This document shows, piece after piece, positions 1 through 6,515 of a stretch of DNA of 10,962 nt. The stretch's first letter is position 1. The number at the start of each line of letters is the position of its first letter. The notes under the pieces are model-generated. The model saw nothing but the letters and a program-made list of their open reading frames with translations, was not told where the DNA came from and made no database searches. The position numbers and the translations under genes are program-made. Source of the DNA: Flavobacteriaceae bacterium (GTDB taxonomy: Bacteria; Bacteroidota; Bacteroidia; Flavobacteriales; Flavobacteriaceae). The DNA is taken from the NCBI GenBank assembly GCA_018674025.1, contig JABHBC010000082.1, positions 1 through 10,962 of the forward strand, given 5' to 3'.

Positions 1-806
1 AAATTGAAAGCTATAAAAGGTTTGGTGTTGATATAGTTTTTGCAATTGATGTTTCTAGAAGTATGTTAGCTGAAGATGTTGCTCCAAATAGACTAGAGAA
101 GTCTAAACAAATTGTTAATCAAATAATTAATAAACTTACAAGTGATAGAGTAGGTATTGTTGCATATGCAGGAAAAGCATTTCCGCAACTTCCAATAACC
201 ACCGACTATTCTTCAGCAAAGATGTTTTTAAGTAATATGAACACAGATATGATATCTTCTCAAGGGACAGCTATTGATGAGGCAATACAACTATCAACTA
301 CATATTTTGATAAAAACATTAACACATCTAAATTATTAATAATTATCTCTGATGGAGAAGATCACAATAACAGTTCTCTGGACATTGCAAAAATGGCTGC
401 TCAAAATGGTATAAAAATACACACTATTGGAGTTGGTAAAGAAAAAGGATCTCCAATTCCAATGAAAAAAAATGGTATTACTCAAAACTACAAGAGAGAT
501 AATAACAATGAAGTTGTTATTACGAAACTTAATAAAAAAGTCTTAACTGATATAGCTGAAATCACACAAGGAACCTTCATAGTTGGTCAAAACACATCAT
601 TTGTAATAAATGAAATAGATAAAATTTTACTTGAAACTGAAAAGACAGAATTTGAAAGCACACAGTTCTCAGATTATGAAGATCAGTTTCAGCTATTTAT
701 TTTTATAGCTCTAATATTTTTATTTTTAGAGATATTTCTGTTTGAATCTAAGACAAGTTGGATAAAAAAATTAAACTTATTTAATGATAACAATGCTGCG
801 AAATAG
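1..806 (+). CDS. batB: BatB-like VWA-domain membrane protein (5' end missing)
   Basis: A von Willebrand factor A protein of the Bat (Bacteroides aerotolerance) operon, expected to be membrane anchored with its VWA domain in the periplasm. The frame is open to the left edge from base 3, so the first ATG at 63 is internal and not the true start. Visible residues (267, numbered from base 3) begin just before the MIDAS metal site DVSRS (16-20). They continue with the threonine of QGTAID (T89) and the aspartate of SDGED (D117), giving a complete MIDAS triad. One hydrophobic helix lies near residues 229-248, followed by a short basic tail. Family members have roughly 330-350 residues, so I infer that about 70-80 N-terminal residues with the first membrane segments are missing. 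Position directly before batC argues for BatB rather than the paralogue BatA. The stop at 804-806 is one base before the preferred batC start. Confidence 0.9.
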   Translation, partial: IESYKRFGVDIVFAIDVSRSMLAEDVAPNRLEKSKQIVNQIINKLTSDRVGIVAYAGKAFPQLPITTDYSSAKMFLSNMNTDMISSQGTAIDEAIQLSTTYFDKNINTSKLLIIISDGEDHNNSSLDIAKMAAQNGIKIHTIGVGKEKGSPIPMKKNGITQNYKRDNNNEVVITKLNKKVLTDIAEITQGTFIVGQNTSFVINEIDKILLETEKTEFESTQFSDYEDQFQLFIFIALIFLFLEIFLFESKTSWIKKLNLFNDNNAAK

Positions 807-807
807 A

Positions 808-1575
808 ATGAACAAAATATTAATTAATTATCTCTTATTGATGTCTGCATCAATAGTAAGTGTAATGTCTCAGCAAAATGAGTACGAATCTTTTATTGAA
901 AAGGGAAATAATTCATTTGAAGAAAATTCAGTTCTTTCTGAACAAAATTACAGAAAAGCAATTTCAGTTAGCCCTGAATTTATCAAAGGTCAATATAACT
1001 TTAGTAATAACTTATACGATAATGAATATTATGACGAGGCCTTACTAAATCAACTAGAGGCTTCAAAATATGCAAAAACAACAGCAGATAAGCATGTAAT
1101 ATTTCATAATATAGGGAATATACTCATGAAGAAAAAAATGTGTAAAGAAGCTGTTGAGGCTTATAAAAATGCACTAAAAAACAACCCTAAAGATGATGAG
1201 TCAAGATATAATTTAGCTTTGGCTAAAGATTGTGCTAAGGAAGATGAAAATGAAAAAGAAAGTGAGAGCGAAGATGAAGATGAGGATAAAGAAAAGGATA
1301 AAGAAAAGGATCAAAATGAAGATCAAAAAGATGATAAAGACCAACAAGGAGACGAAGAAAAAGAAAATGAAGATCAAAAAGAAAATAATAAAGAGGATAA
1401 TGATCAAAATAGAGATGATAAAAGTAAAGTCGAAAAGCCTAAAGAAAAGAAGTTGTCCCCACAACAAATTAAAAATATCTTAGAGGCAATGAATCAAGAA
1501 GAAAGTAAAGTTCAAGAAAAAATGAATGCAAAAAAATTAAAAGGTGTTAAATTAAAAAATGAAAAAGATTGGTAA
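808..1575 (+). CDS. batC: BatC, TPR protein with acidic low-complexity tail
   Basis: A probable periplasmic scaffold of the Bat complex. From ATG 808 the protein has 255 residues: a signal peptide (about 1-22, hydrophobic core then a VMSQ-type end), a TPR region (about 25-140) with recognisable helices ending in NPKDDESRYNLA, an extremely charged Glu/Asp/Lys/Gln tract (about 145-211), and a C-terminal block (about 214-255) ending in EKDW. As I recall it, this layout, including the terminal EKDW, is typical of flavobacterial BatC. The start is uncertain. In-frame ATGs occur at 784, 793 and 808. The 808 start avoids overlap with batB and puts the signal peptide at the very N terminus, while 793 would add only five residues. 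The tract translates into long open frames on other frames and strands, which are artefacts of its purine-rich composition. The stop codon overlaps the batD start. Confidence 0.87.
   Translation: MNKILINYLLLMSASIVSVMSQQNEYESFIEKGNNSFEENSVLSEQNYRKAISVSPEFIKGQYNFSNNLYDNEYYDEALLNQLEASKYAKTTADKHVIFHNIGNILMKKKMCKEAVEAYKNALKNNPKDDESRYNLALAKDCAKEDENEKESESEDEDEDKEKDKEKDQNEDQKDDKDQQGDEEKENEDQKENNKEDNDQNRDDKSKVEKPKEKKLSPQQIKNILEAMNQEESKVQEKMNAKKLKGVKLKNEKDW
1285..1308 (+). repeat. 12-bp tandem repeat in the batC acidic tract
   Basis: GATAAAGAAAAG occurs twice in direct succession, encoding Asp-Lys-Glu-Lys twice. It sits inside a stretch (about 1240-1440) that is nearly all purine on the plus strand and contains further imperfect GAAGATCAAAA-type repeats. 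The unit is a multiple of three, so gain or loss of copies would keep the frame. Confidence 0.75.
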
Positions 1576-3332
1576 TGAGTTATAAATACTTGCTAAATAT
1601 TGCTTTACTTATAGTTAATTTAAATGTTTTTTCTCAAATTAACTTTGAAGCTAAATTAAGTAAAACTACACTAGGAGTTAATGAAAGATTACGTGTGGAA
1701 TTTTCAGTAAATGAAGACGGTGATAACTTTTCTCCTCCAAACTTTACAAATTTTAAAGTAGTTGGTGGTCCATCCCAATCTATTAAGAATTCTTGGGTTA
1801 ATGGAAACAGATCTTACAGTAAATCTTATACTTATTTCCTGTCTCCGATCAAAATAGGCACTTATAGTATTGGTCAAGCTACGATTGAAGTAGAAGGAAA
1901 GGTTTATAAAACACTACCACTTGAAATTAAAGTTATCAGCGCTGTAAAAAACCCTAACAGAGAAAATGATCCAAATTATGTCTCAGATAGTGAGATATAT
2001 TTAACTTCAGAAATATCAAAAAAATCTCCATATTTAAATGAAGGATTTTCAGTTATTTATAAGTTATATTTTTCATCTGATATCGGTATCACAAATTGGA
2101 GAGAATTGTCTTCTCCTCGATATGCTGATTTTTGGAGTCAAAATATAAATATTGATAATTATAACATTGAAGAAGGGACATATAAAGGTAGGTCATTTAG
2201 ATATGTAATTTTGAAAAAAACTGTTCTTTATCCTCAAAAAGAAGGAGAACTAACTATTGAACCTTTGTCTTTAGATATAACAGTTCAATTACCAACTAAC
2301 AGAAGAGATTTTTTCGGACAGAGAGTTACTAAATCTTCACAAAAAATAGTTACATCAGGAGTTAAAAAAATTAGTGTAAAACAATTACCTAATTTAAACA
2401 AACCAAAAGATTTTAATGGTGCAGTTGGCTCTTTCAATTTTGTAGCTAAAACTTCAAAAAGAAAACTTTCCGTTTCTGAAGCCCTCGAGCTAGAACTTGA
2501 AATTAAAGGAAATGGAAACTTAAAATTGTTTCAATTACCAAAACCTAGCCTCCCATCTTCTTTAGAGATTTATGAGCCTGAAAAAATTGAAAAAATTTCC
2601 ACAGTTATTAGCGGAATGAAAGGATCTATTCGTGATCTATACACAATAGTTCCTTCCAAACCAGGAAAATATAAAATACCCAAAATAGAGTTTTCGTATT
2701 TTGATGTTAAATCAAAAAAATACAAAACAATTAGTTCAAATGAAATTAATATTGATGTTGATGGAGATGAGTGGAATTACGAGACAGAGAAAAACATTAA
2801 TTCAAAAATTAAACCTAAAAACAATAAACTTAAATTCTTGCCTTTTAAAACAAAATCCAAATTTGTTAAAATTAAGACCAAACCTTTTTTTAATACAAAT
2901 GTTTTTTGGGGCTTATTAATATTACCATTTATTATTAGCCTATTAATAATCATATTAATGAATTATTTGAACGGTCACAAAAAGTTTTTAAGTACAAATA
3001 TATCCATCAAGTCCAAAAGATTAGCAAAAAAGTATTTACTTGATGCAAAATCTAAGCTTGGGAGTAAAAATGAATTTTATGAATCTCTTGATAGAGCTTT
3101 ACATAATTATCTTAAATCAATTACTTTATTCGATAACAGTAATTACTCAAAAATTAATATTAAAAAAGAGTTAGAAAAAAGAAATATAGATCCTAATATT
3201 ATTGAAATATTAAATCAATTGTTCAATAATTGTGAAATGGCTAGATATACACCAATTACTAATGTTGAAATGGAATCTGACTATAAAACTGCTTTAGATA
3301 TAATATCTAAGATTGATAAATCAATTAATTAA
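1575..3332 (+). CDS. batD: BatD, large membrane-anchored Bat operon protein
   Basis: A BatD-family envelope protein of about 585 residues. It starts with a signal peptide (residues 1-21, hydrophobic then VFSQ), followed by a long beta-rich extracytoplasmic region (about 22-420) with repeated beta-sandwich-like segments. A membrane helix lies at about 443-465, and a cytoplasmic helical tail (about 480-585) contains the pattern FYESLDRALHNYL and ends near CEMARYTP, as is usual for the family. ATG 1575 is chosen because it overlaps the batC stop as TAATG, the classic coupling arrangement, and places the signal peptide at the N terminus. The upstream in-frame TTG at 1569 would add only two residues. 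BatD is thought to connect the VWA and TPR partners at the inner membrane; its biochemical activity is unknown. batE follows after two bases. Confidence 0.92.
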   Translation: MSYKYLLNIALLIVNLNVFSQINFEAKLSKTTLGVNERLRVEFSVNEDGDNFSPPNFTNFKVVGGPSQSIKNSWVNGNRSYSKSYTYFLSPIKIGTYSIGQATIEVEGKVYKTLPLEIKVISAVKNPNRENDPNYVSDSEIYLTSEISKKSPYLNEGFSVIYKLYFSSDIGITNWRELSSPRYADFWSQNINIDNYNIEEGTYKGRSFRYVILKKTVLYPQKEGELTIEPLSLDITVQLPTNRRDFFGQRVTKSSQKIVTSGVKKISVKQLPNLNKPKDFNGAVGSFNFVAKTSKRKLSVSEALELELEIKGNGNLKLFQLPKPSLPSSLEIYEPEKIEKISTVISGMKGSIRDLYTIVPSKPGKYKIPKIEFSYFDVKSKKYKTISSNEINIDVDGDEWNYETEKNINSKIKPKNNKLKFLPFKTKSKFVKIKTKPFFNTNVFWGLLILPFIISLLIIILMNYLNGHKKFLSTNISIKSKRLAKKYLLDAKSKLGSKNEFYESLDRALHNYLKSITLFDNSNYSKINIKKELEKRNIDPNIIEILNQLFNNCEMARYTPITNVEMESDYKTALDIISKIDKSIN

Positions 3333-3334
3333 TT

Positions 3335-4081
3335 ATGAGACACTTTTTATTTTTCATTTTAGTTATTAATTTAAGTTTTTCACAACAAAATGATGTTTTT
3401 GTTGGTGCAAACGAAAAATATAATTCTTTAGATTTTGTTGGTGCTATTGAAAAGTATAATGAACTTTTAATTGGAGGATTTCATTCACCAGAATTATATT
3501 TTAATTTAGGAAACGCCTATTACAAACTTGATAGTTTAGCGCAAAGTATTTATTATTATGAAAAAGGTTTAAAATATTTTCCAAACGATTCTGGTCTAAT
3601 TCAAAATTTAGAATACTTAAATAACCTTACAATTGATGATATTGAATCTTTGCCTGAAGATATTGTTAGCAAGCAATTTAATTATTTCCTAAACTATTTT
3701 TCTTTAAACACCTGGTCAATAATTACTATAATTACAGCTATAATTTCTTGCGTGTTATTTTTGTTATACTTTTTATCTAAGTCATCTAAATACAAACGAA
3801 CATATTTCACAATATTTATATTATCTTTCGCATTAACATCCTCTTTATTATTTATAAACCTTAAGATTTATAATGTTCAAACAACTCTAGAATTTGGAAT
3901 TGTTTTTGAAGAAGTTGTCGAAGTTAATTTCGAACCAAATGACAAAAGTGAAGTTTTATTTGAAATTCATGAAGGAACAAAAGTTGAAGTAATTGAGAAT
4001 TTTGACATGGATTGGTTAAAAATAAAATTGTCGAATGGACAAACTGGCTGGATTATAAAAAATCAAATTAAAATCATATGA
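3335..4081 (+). CDS. batE: BatE, TPR and SH3-domain membrane protein
   Basis: A BatE-like protein of 248 residues. Order of parts: a signal peptide or N-terminal anchor (1-17, ending SFSQ), two TPR units (about 20-53 and 54-87, with ELYFNLGNAYYKL and the NPxD-like FPND turn), two membrane helices (about 126-147 and 156-178), then a bacterial SH3-like domain (about 190-248). The SH3 domain shows the usual pattern of a start near VVEVNFEPN, the EIHEGTKVEV strand and the W-GWI ending (GQTGWIIKNQ). SH3 domains of this type often bind cell-wall peptides or partner proteins; which applies here is not known. The start codon is two bases after the batD stop, so the genes are surely co-transcribed. 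The stop TGA overlaps the next start as ATGA. Confidence 0.88.
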   Translation: MRHFLFFILVINLSFSQQNDVFVGANEKYNSLDFVGAIEKYNELLIGGFHSPELYFNLGNAYYKLDSLAQSIYYYEKGLKYFPNDSGLIQNLEYLNNLTIDDIESLPEDIVSKQFNYFLNYFSLNTWSIITIITAIISCVLFLLYFLSKSSKYKRTYFTIFILSFALTSSLLFINLKIYNVQTTLEFGIVFEEVVEVNFEPNDKSEVLFEIHEGTKVEVIENFDMDWLKIKLSNGQTGWIIKNQIKII

Positions 4082-4539
4082 TTACATTAGATCTAATAGA
4101 AAGCGCTCAAAAAAAATGGGGTGATGGAATTGTAAAAATTGGAAGTTTAAAAAACGATTACAAATTATGTAAAGAATTTACTTCAAGTTTTTTAAATGAT
4201 ACATATAGTTTAAAAGAAGGTAAAATTTTATTCAAACCAACAAAAGCAAGTGATGAGCAATTTCGTCCTAATTTCGACATGGCTTTGTCCTATTTTATTG
4301 GTGGAAAAGATTCGTTTTGTAGTGAAGATGAAGGTTTTGCAATGAAACCTTGGGTTAAGGTTTTATTTGAAAACTCTGGCGTTATAATTGAAAAAAATAG
4401 AGCTATTGCAATGGGTAATTATTTTTTTACTGACTCAAATGGAAATACAATAAAAGTTGAATACTCTTTTGGTTATAAATTAATTGATTCAAAGTTATAT
4501 ATTGACTTACATCACTCCTCATTACCTTTTAATCATTAG
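4078..4539 (+). CDS. NTF2-like fold protein of unknown function, coupled to batE
   Basis: A soluble protein of 153 residues with no signal peptide and no membrane helix. Conserved-looking blocks are WGDGIVKIG (14-22), ILFKPTKASDEQFRP (50-64), a glycine-rich SYFIGG (71-76), a long strand-rich part with AMGNYFFTD (111-119), and the ending HHSSLP (145-150). From memory these blocks match a widespread family with an NTF2-like (SnoaL or CaMKII-association-domain type) fold whose members are often labelled phosphoribosyl-AMP cyclohydrolase. The paired cysteine and metal-binding pattern of true HisI is not visible here, so I do not accept that name. The start overlaps the batE stop (ATGA), implying translational coupling and transcription with the Bat operon. 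A link to Bat function is only an inference from position. The gene converges with cvpA, leaving two bases between stops. Confidence 0.75.
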   Translation: MITLDLIESAQKKWGDGIVKIGSLKNDYKLCKEFTSSFLNDTYSLKEGKILFKPTKASDEQFRPNFDMALSYFIGGKDSFCSEDEGFAMKPWVKVLFENSGVIIEKNRAIAMGNYFFTDSNGNTIKVEYSFGYKLIDSKLYIDLHHSSLPFNH

Positions 4540-4540
4540 A

Positions 4541-4568
4541 TTTATTTCAAAACATTTGCTGAAATAAA
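4541..4568. terminator. Possible hairpin at the convergent junction
   Basis: TTTATTTCA (4541-4549) and TGAAATAAA (4560-4568) form a perfect 9-bp inverted repeat with a 10-base loop. It lies right after the TAG of the NTF2-like gene and covers the last codons of cvpA. Its place between convergent genes suits a two-way transcription stop. The stem holds only one G-C pair and no clear U-run follows on either strand, so it is weak as an intrinsic terminator. Confidence 0.3.
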
Positions 4569-5027
4569 ACTACTTAATTCATTAAGTGGTTTATAATAAA
4601 CTGATAACTCAAGTTCATCTTGCTCAATTATTTTTAGGGAATTATTAGCTATATTAAATACAAAAATTACTATAACTAGTATTAAAATATTTTTTAAAAG
4701 TCCAAAAACACTTCCTAGAATTTTATTAAATAATCCTAAAGCAACTAATTTAACAAGCTTTGTGGCTACTTTCCCTAGGATTGAAACAATTAGTATGGTC
4801 AATATAAATAATATAACATTTGATAAAATTATTACATAACCCTCTTTCCAGCTAAAAAACTGCTTAGATATTAAATAATTAGATAAATCACCACTGTATT
4901 GAGTAGCTAAATATATTCCTAGTAACAATCCAATAACAGATGCTATTTCGATAATAAAGCCCTTATATAACCCTTTTATAAACCCGTAAATAAGGAAGAT
5001 TGAAATAAAAATATCTACATAATTCAT
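4542..5027 (-). CDS. CvpA-family integral membrane protein
   Basis: A CvpA-family (colicin V production type) inner-membrane protein of 161 residues, near the usual family length. It begins with the typical N terminus NYVDIFISIFLIYGFIKGLYKGF, in which a first helix leads to a glycine/lysine loop, and continues with IEIASVIGLLLGIYLA. A third helix lies near residues 65-88 and a fourth near 103-128, after the conserved LVALGLFNKILGSVFGLLKN segment. Four helices match the family. The molecular role is not known: in E. coli CvpA is needed for colicin V export, and homologues are linked to envelope stress and biofilm traits. The gene is monocistronic here, divergent from the 117-aa gene and convergent with the Bat operon. 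A degenerate -7 like sequence (TTTATTTG on the minus strand, 5042-5049) lies 14 bases upstream of the start. Confidence 0.85.
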   Translation of the reverse strand: MNYVDIFISIFLIYGFIKGLYKGFIIEIASVIGLLLGIYLATQYSGDLSNYLISKQFFSWKEGYVIILSNVILFILTILIVSILGKVATKLVKLVALGLFNKILGSVFGLLKNILILVIVIFVFNIANNSLKIIEQDELELSVYYKPLNELSSFISANVLK

Positions 5028-5042
5028 TAATAATATTTTTAC

Positions 5043-5062
5043 AAATAAAAGAAATTTTATTT
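5043..5062. repeat. AT-only inverted repeat in the cvpA divergent region
   Basis: AAATAAAA (5043-5050) and TTTTATTT (5055-5062) form a perfect 8-bp inverted repeat with a GAAA loop on the plus strand. It ends one base before the TTG (-33) element of the plus-strand promoter and begins 15 bases from the cvpA start. It could be a regulator site or an A/T-rich upstream promoter element, or a chance product of the base composition. Confidence 0.4.
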
Positions 5063-5063
5063 A

Positions 5064-5094
5064 TTGAATAACATAAATGATAATGCTAACTTTG
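5064..5094 (+). promoter_or_regulatory. Bacteroidota-type promoter for the 117-aa gene and pheS
   Basis: TTG (5064-5066), then a 20-base spacer, then TAACTTTG (5087-5094). This fits the Bacteroidota primary sigma pattern of TTG, about 17-23 bases, TAnnTTTG. The -7 box ends 18 bases before ATG 5113, so the predicted transcript leader is only about 10 bases. It could also drive pheS by read-through. Confidence 0.65.
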
Positions 5095-5112
5095 TTTTAA
5101 CTAAACACTCAA

Positions 5113-5466
5113 ATGATTAATTCTAAGTTAAAAGAAAGATGGGAAATATTAACTCAAAAATTATCTACTGATTTTCGTGATGGTGATGACATTGACTTAG
5201 ATTCGATTATTTATTTAATCGGAGTTCAAGAACTGCAACAGATTCATTCTAAATTTAATAAGAATCAAAAGCTTGATTTAATGCATATAGCTATATGTAA
5301 ATTATTAAGTGATTATGGTTATTATGAATTTGACTATATAGATGAGCAAGGATGGCCACATTATAAATGTCTAAAGCAAATACCTAACTTGAAGGCTGGC
5401 GAACAGTCTATTTTAATGAAAGATGCAATAGTTAACTATTTTCTCAAATCTAAATATATTCAATAA
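5113..5466 (+). CDS. Conserved protein of unknown function, 117 aa
   Basis: A small soluble protein of 117 residues with no signal peptide or membrane segment. Visible features are a charged helical N terminus (about 1-20), an acidic DGDDIDLDSIIYLIGVQEL segment (23-41), a second helix with LDLMHIAICKLL (54-65), an aromatic YGYYEFDYIDEQGWPHY core (68-84), and a C-terminal helix (KDAIVNYFLKSKYI). From memory, proteins of this pattern are conserved in many Bacteroidota as uncharacterised proteins; I know no assigned function and no catalytic motif is evident. It has its own good promoter and is separated from pheS by 32 bases on the same strand. It stands divergent to cvpA across an 85-base gap. 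The ATG at 5113 is the natural start, 18 bases after the -7 box. Confidence 0.75.
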   Translation: MINSKLKERWEILTQKLSTDFRDGDDIDLDSIIYLIGVQELQQIHSKFNKNQKLDLMHIAICKLLSDYGYYEFDYIDEQGWPHYKCLKQIPNLKAGEQSILMKDAIVNYFLKSKYIQ

Positions 5467-5473
5467 GAATGAT

Positions 5474-5481
5474 TAAATTTG
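5474..5481 (+). promoter_or_regulatory. pheS: Possible -7 element of a pheS promoter
   Basis: TAAATTTG matches TAnnTTTG and ends 17 bases before the pheS ATG, the same distance as at the better promoters in this window. No TTG is found 17-23 bases upstream, where the sequence is still coding for the previous gene, so it may be weak or may need an activator. pheS could instead be read from the promoter at 5064. Confidence 0.4.
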
Positions 5482-5498
5482 ACCTTTGACTAAACAAC

Positions 5499-6515
5499 AT
5501 GATTGAACAAATAGCACATAATATTAAAGAAATTGAATCTTTTAAGTCTTCTTCTAAAGATGAAATTGAAAAATTTAGAATAAAGTATTTAGGTAAAAAA
5601 GGTCTTGTTAATTTTTATTTTTCAGAATTTAAAAATGTTGATAATAGCAAAAAAAAAGAATATGGTTTAATTATAAATAAACTAAAAATATCAGCACAAA
5701 ATAAATTTAATGAGTTAAATACTTTTGTTTCAAGTGATTCAACTTTATCTCAATTAAACGATATAACTAGACCTGGCAATCCTATTGAAATTGGTTCAAA
5801 ACATCCAATTACAATTGTAAAAAATAGAATTATTGATATTTTTTCTAGTATTGGATATAATGTTAGTGAAGGACCAGAAATTGAAGATGACTGGCATAAT
5901 TTCACTGCACTAAATTTACCTGAACATCACCCTGCAAGAGATATGCAGGACACTTTCTTTATACAAACAAACCCTGATTTACTATTAAGAACACATACTA
6001 GTTCTGTTCAAGTAAGATATATGGAAAGTAATAAACCTCCAATTAGAACAATTTCACCTGGAAGAGTGTATAGAAATGAAGCTATCTCAGCTAGATCTCA
6101 TTGTTTTTTTCATCAAGTTGAAGGCCTATATATTGATGAAAATGTCAGTTTTTCAGATCTTAAACAGACTTTAGAGTTTTTCACCACACAGCTTTTTGGT
6201 AAATCAAAAATCAGATTAAGGCCATCTTATTTCCCTTTTACTGAACCAAGTGCTGAAGTAGATGTTTATTGGGGCCTAAAAAATGAGACAGACTACAAAA
6301 TGACTAAGGGGACAGGTTGGTTAGAAATTATGGGTTGTGGAATGGTTGATCCTAATGTATTGGACAATTGCGGAATAGATTCTAAAAAATACTCAGGTTT
6401 TGCTTTTGGAATGGGTATAGATAGAATAGCTCTTTTACTTCATCAAATTAAAGACATTAGATTGCTTAGTGAGAATGATACTAGATTTATTAAACAATTT
6501 AAATCTACAATTTAA
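5499..6515 (+). CDS. pheS: Phenylalanine--tRNA ligase alpha subunit
   Basis: The catalytic alpha subunit of PheRS, which activates phenylalanine with ATP and loads it on tRNA-Phe as an alpha2-beta2 enzyme in the cytosol. At 338 residues it has the usual full length. The N-terminal coiled-coil tRNA-binding arm spans about 1-85. The class II catalytic core follows with GPEIEDDWHNF (from about 125), HPARDMQDTFF, RTHTSSVQVRYM (about 164), motif 2 in GRVYRNEAISARSHCFFHQVEG (about 188-209), FPFTEPSAEVDV, GWLEIMGCGMV, and motif 3 GFAFGMGIDRIAL (about 300-312). The form SARSHCFFHQ in place of the proteobacterial DATHSPEFHQ is, as I recall, normal for Bacteroidota. The beta subunit gene pheT is not adjacent, so it must lie elsewhere. 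The stop overlaps that of gpsA on the other strand. Confidence 0.97.
   Translation: MIEQIAHNIKEIESFKSSSKDEIEKFRIKYLGKKGLVNFYFSEFKNVDNSKKKEYGLIINKLKISAQNKFNELNTFVSSDSTLSQLNDITRPGNPIEIGSKHPITIVKNRIIDIFSSIGYNVSEGPEIEDDWHNFTALNLPEHHPARDMQDTFFIQTNPDLLLRTHTSSVQVRYMESNKPPIRTISPGRVYRNEAISARSHCFFHQVEGLYIDENVSFSDLKQTLEFFTTQLFGKSKIRLRPSYFPFTEPSAEVDVYWGLKNETDYKMTKGTGWLEIMGCGMVDPNVLDNCGIDSKKYSGFAFGMGIDRIALLLHQIKDIRLLSENDTRFIKQFKSTI

Noticed and set aside
1..62. A non-coding leader with a gene starting at ATG 63
   Set aside because: The frame is open to the left edge and the 20 upstream codons encode the VWA strand and the MIDAS motif DVSRS, so this is coding sequence of a truncated batB.
784..807. batC start at 784
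   Set aside because: It would overlap batB by 23 bases and put nine extra residues ahead of the signal peptide. ATG 793 remains possible, 808 is preferred.
1213..1483. Extra genes in the acidic tract of batC (a hydrophobic one on the minus strand, a lysine-rich one in another plus frame)
   Set aside because: They arise from the purine-rich repeats that encode the Glu/Asp/Lys tract; their products are low-complexity and resemble no gene.
4078..4539. Phosphoribosyl-AMP cyclohydrolase (hisI)
   Set aside because: The name is, from memory, attached to similar proteins, but the expected HisI cysteine and metal-site pattern is not visible and no histidine gene is nearby.
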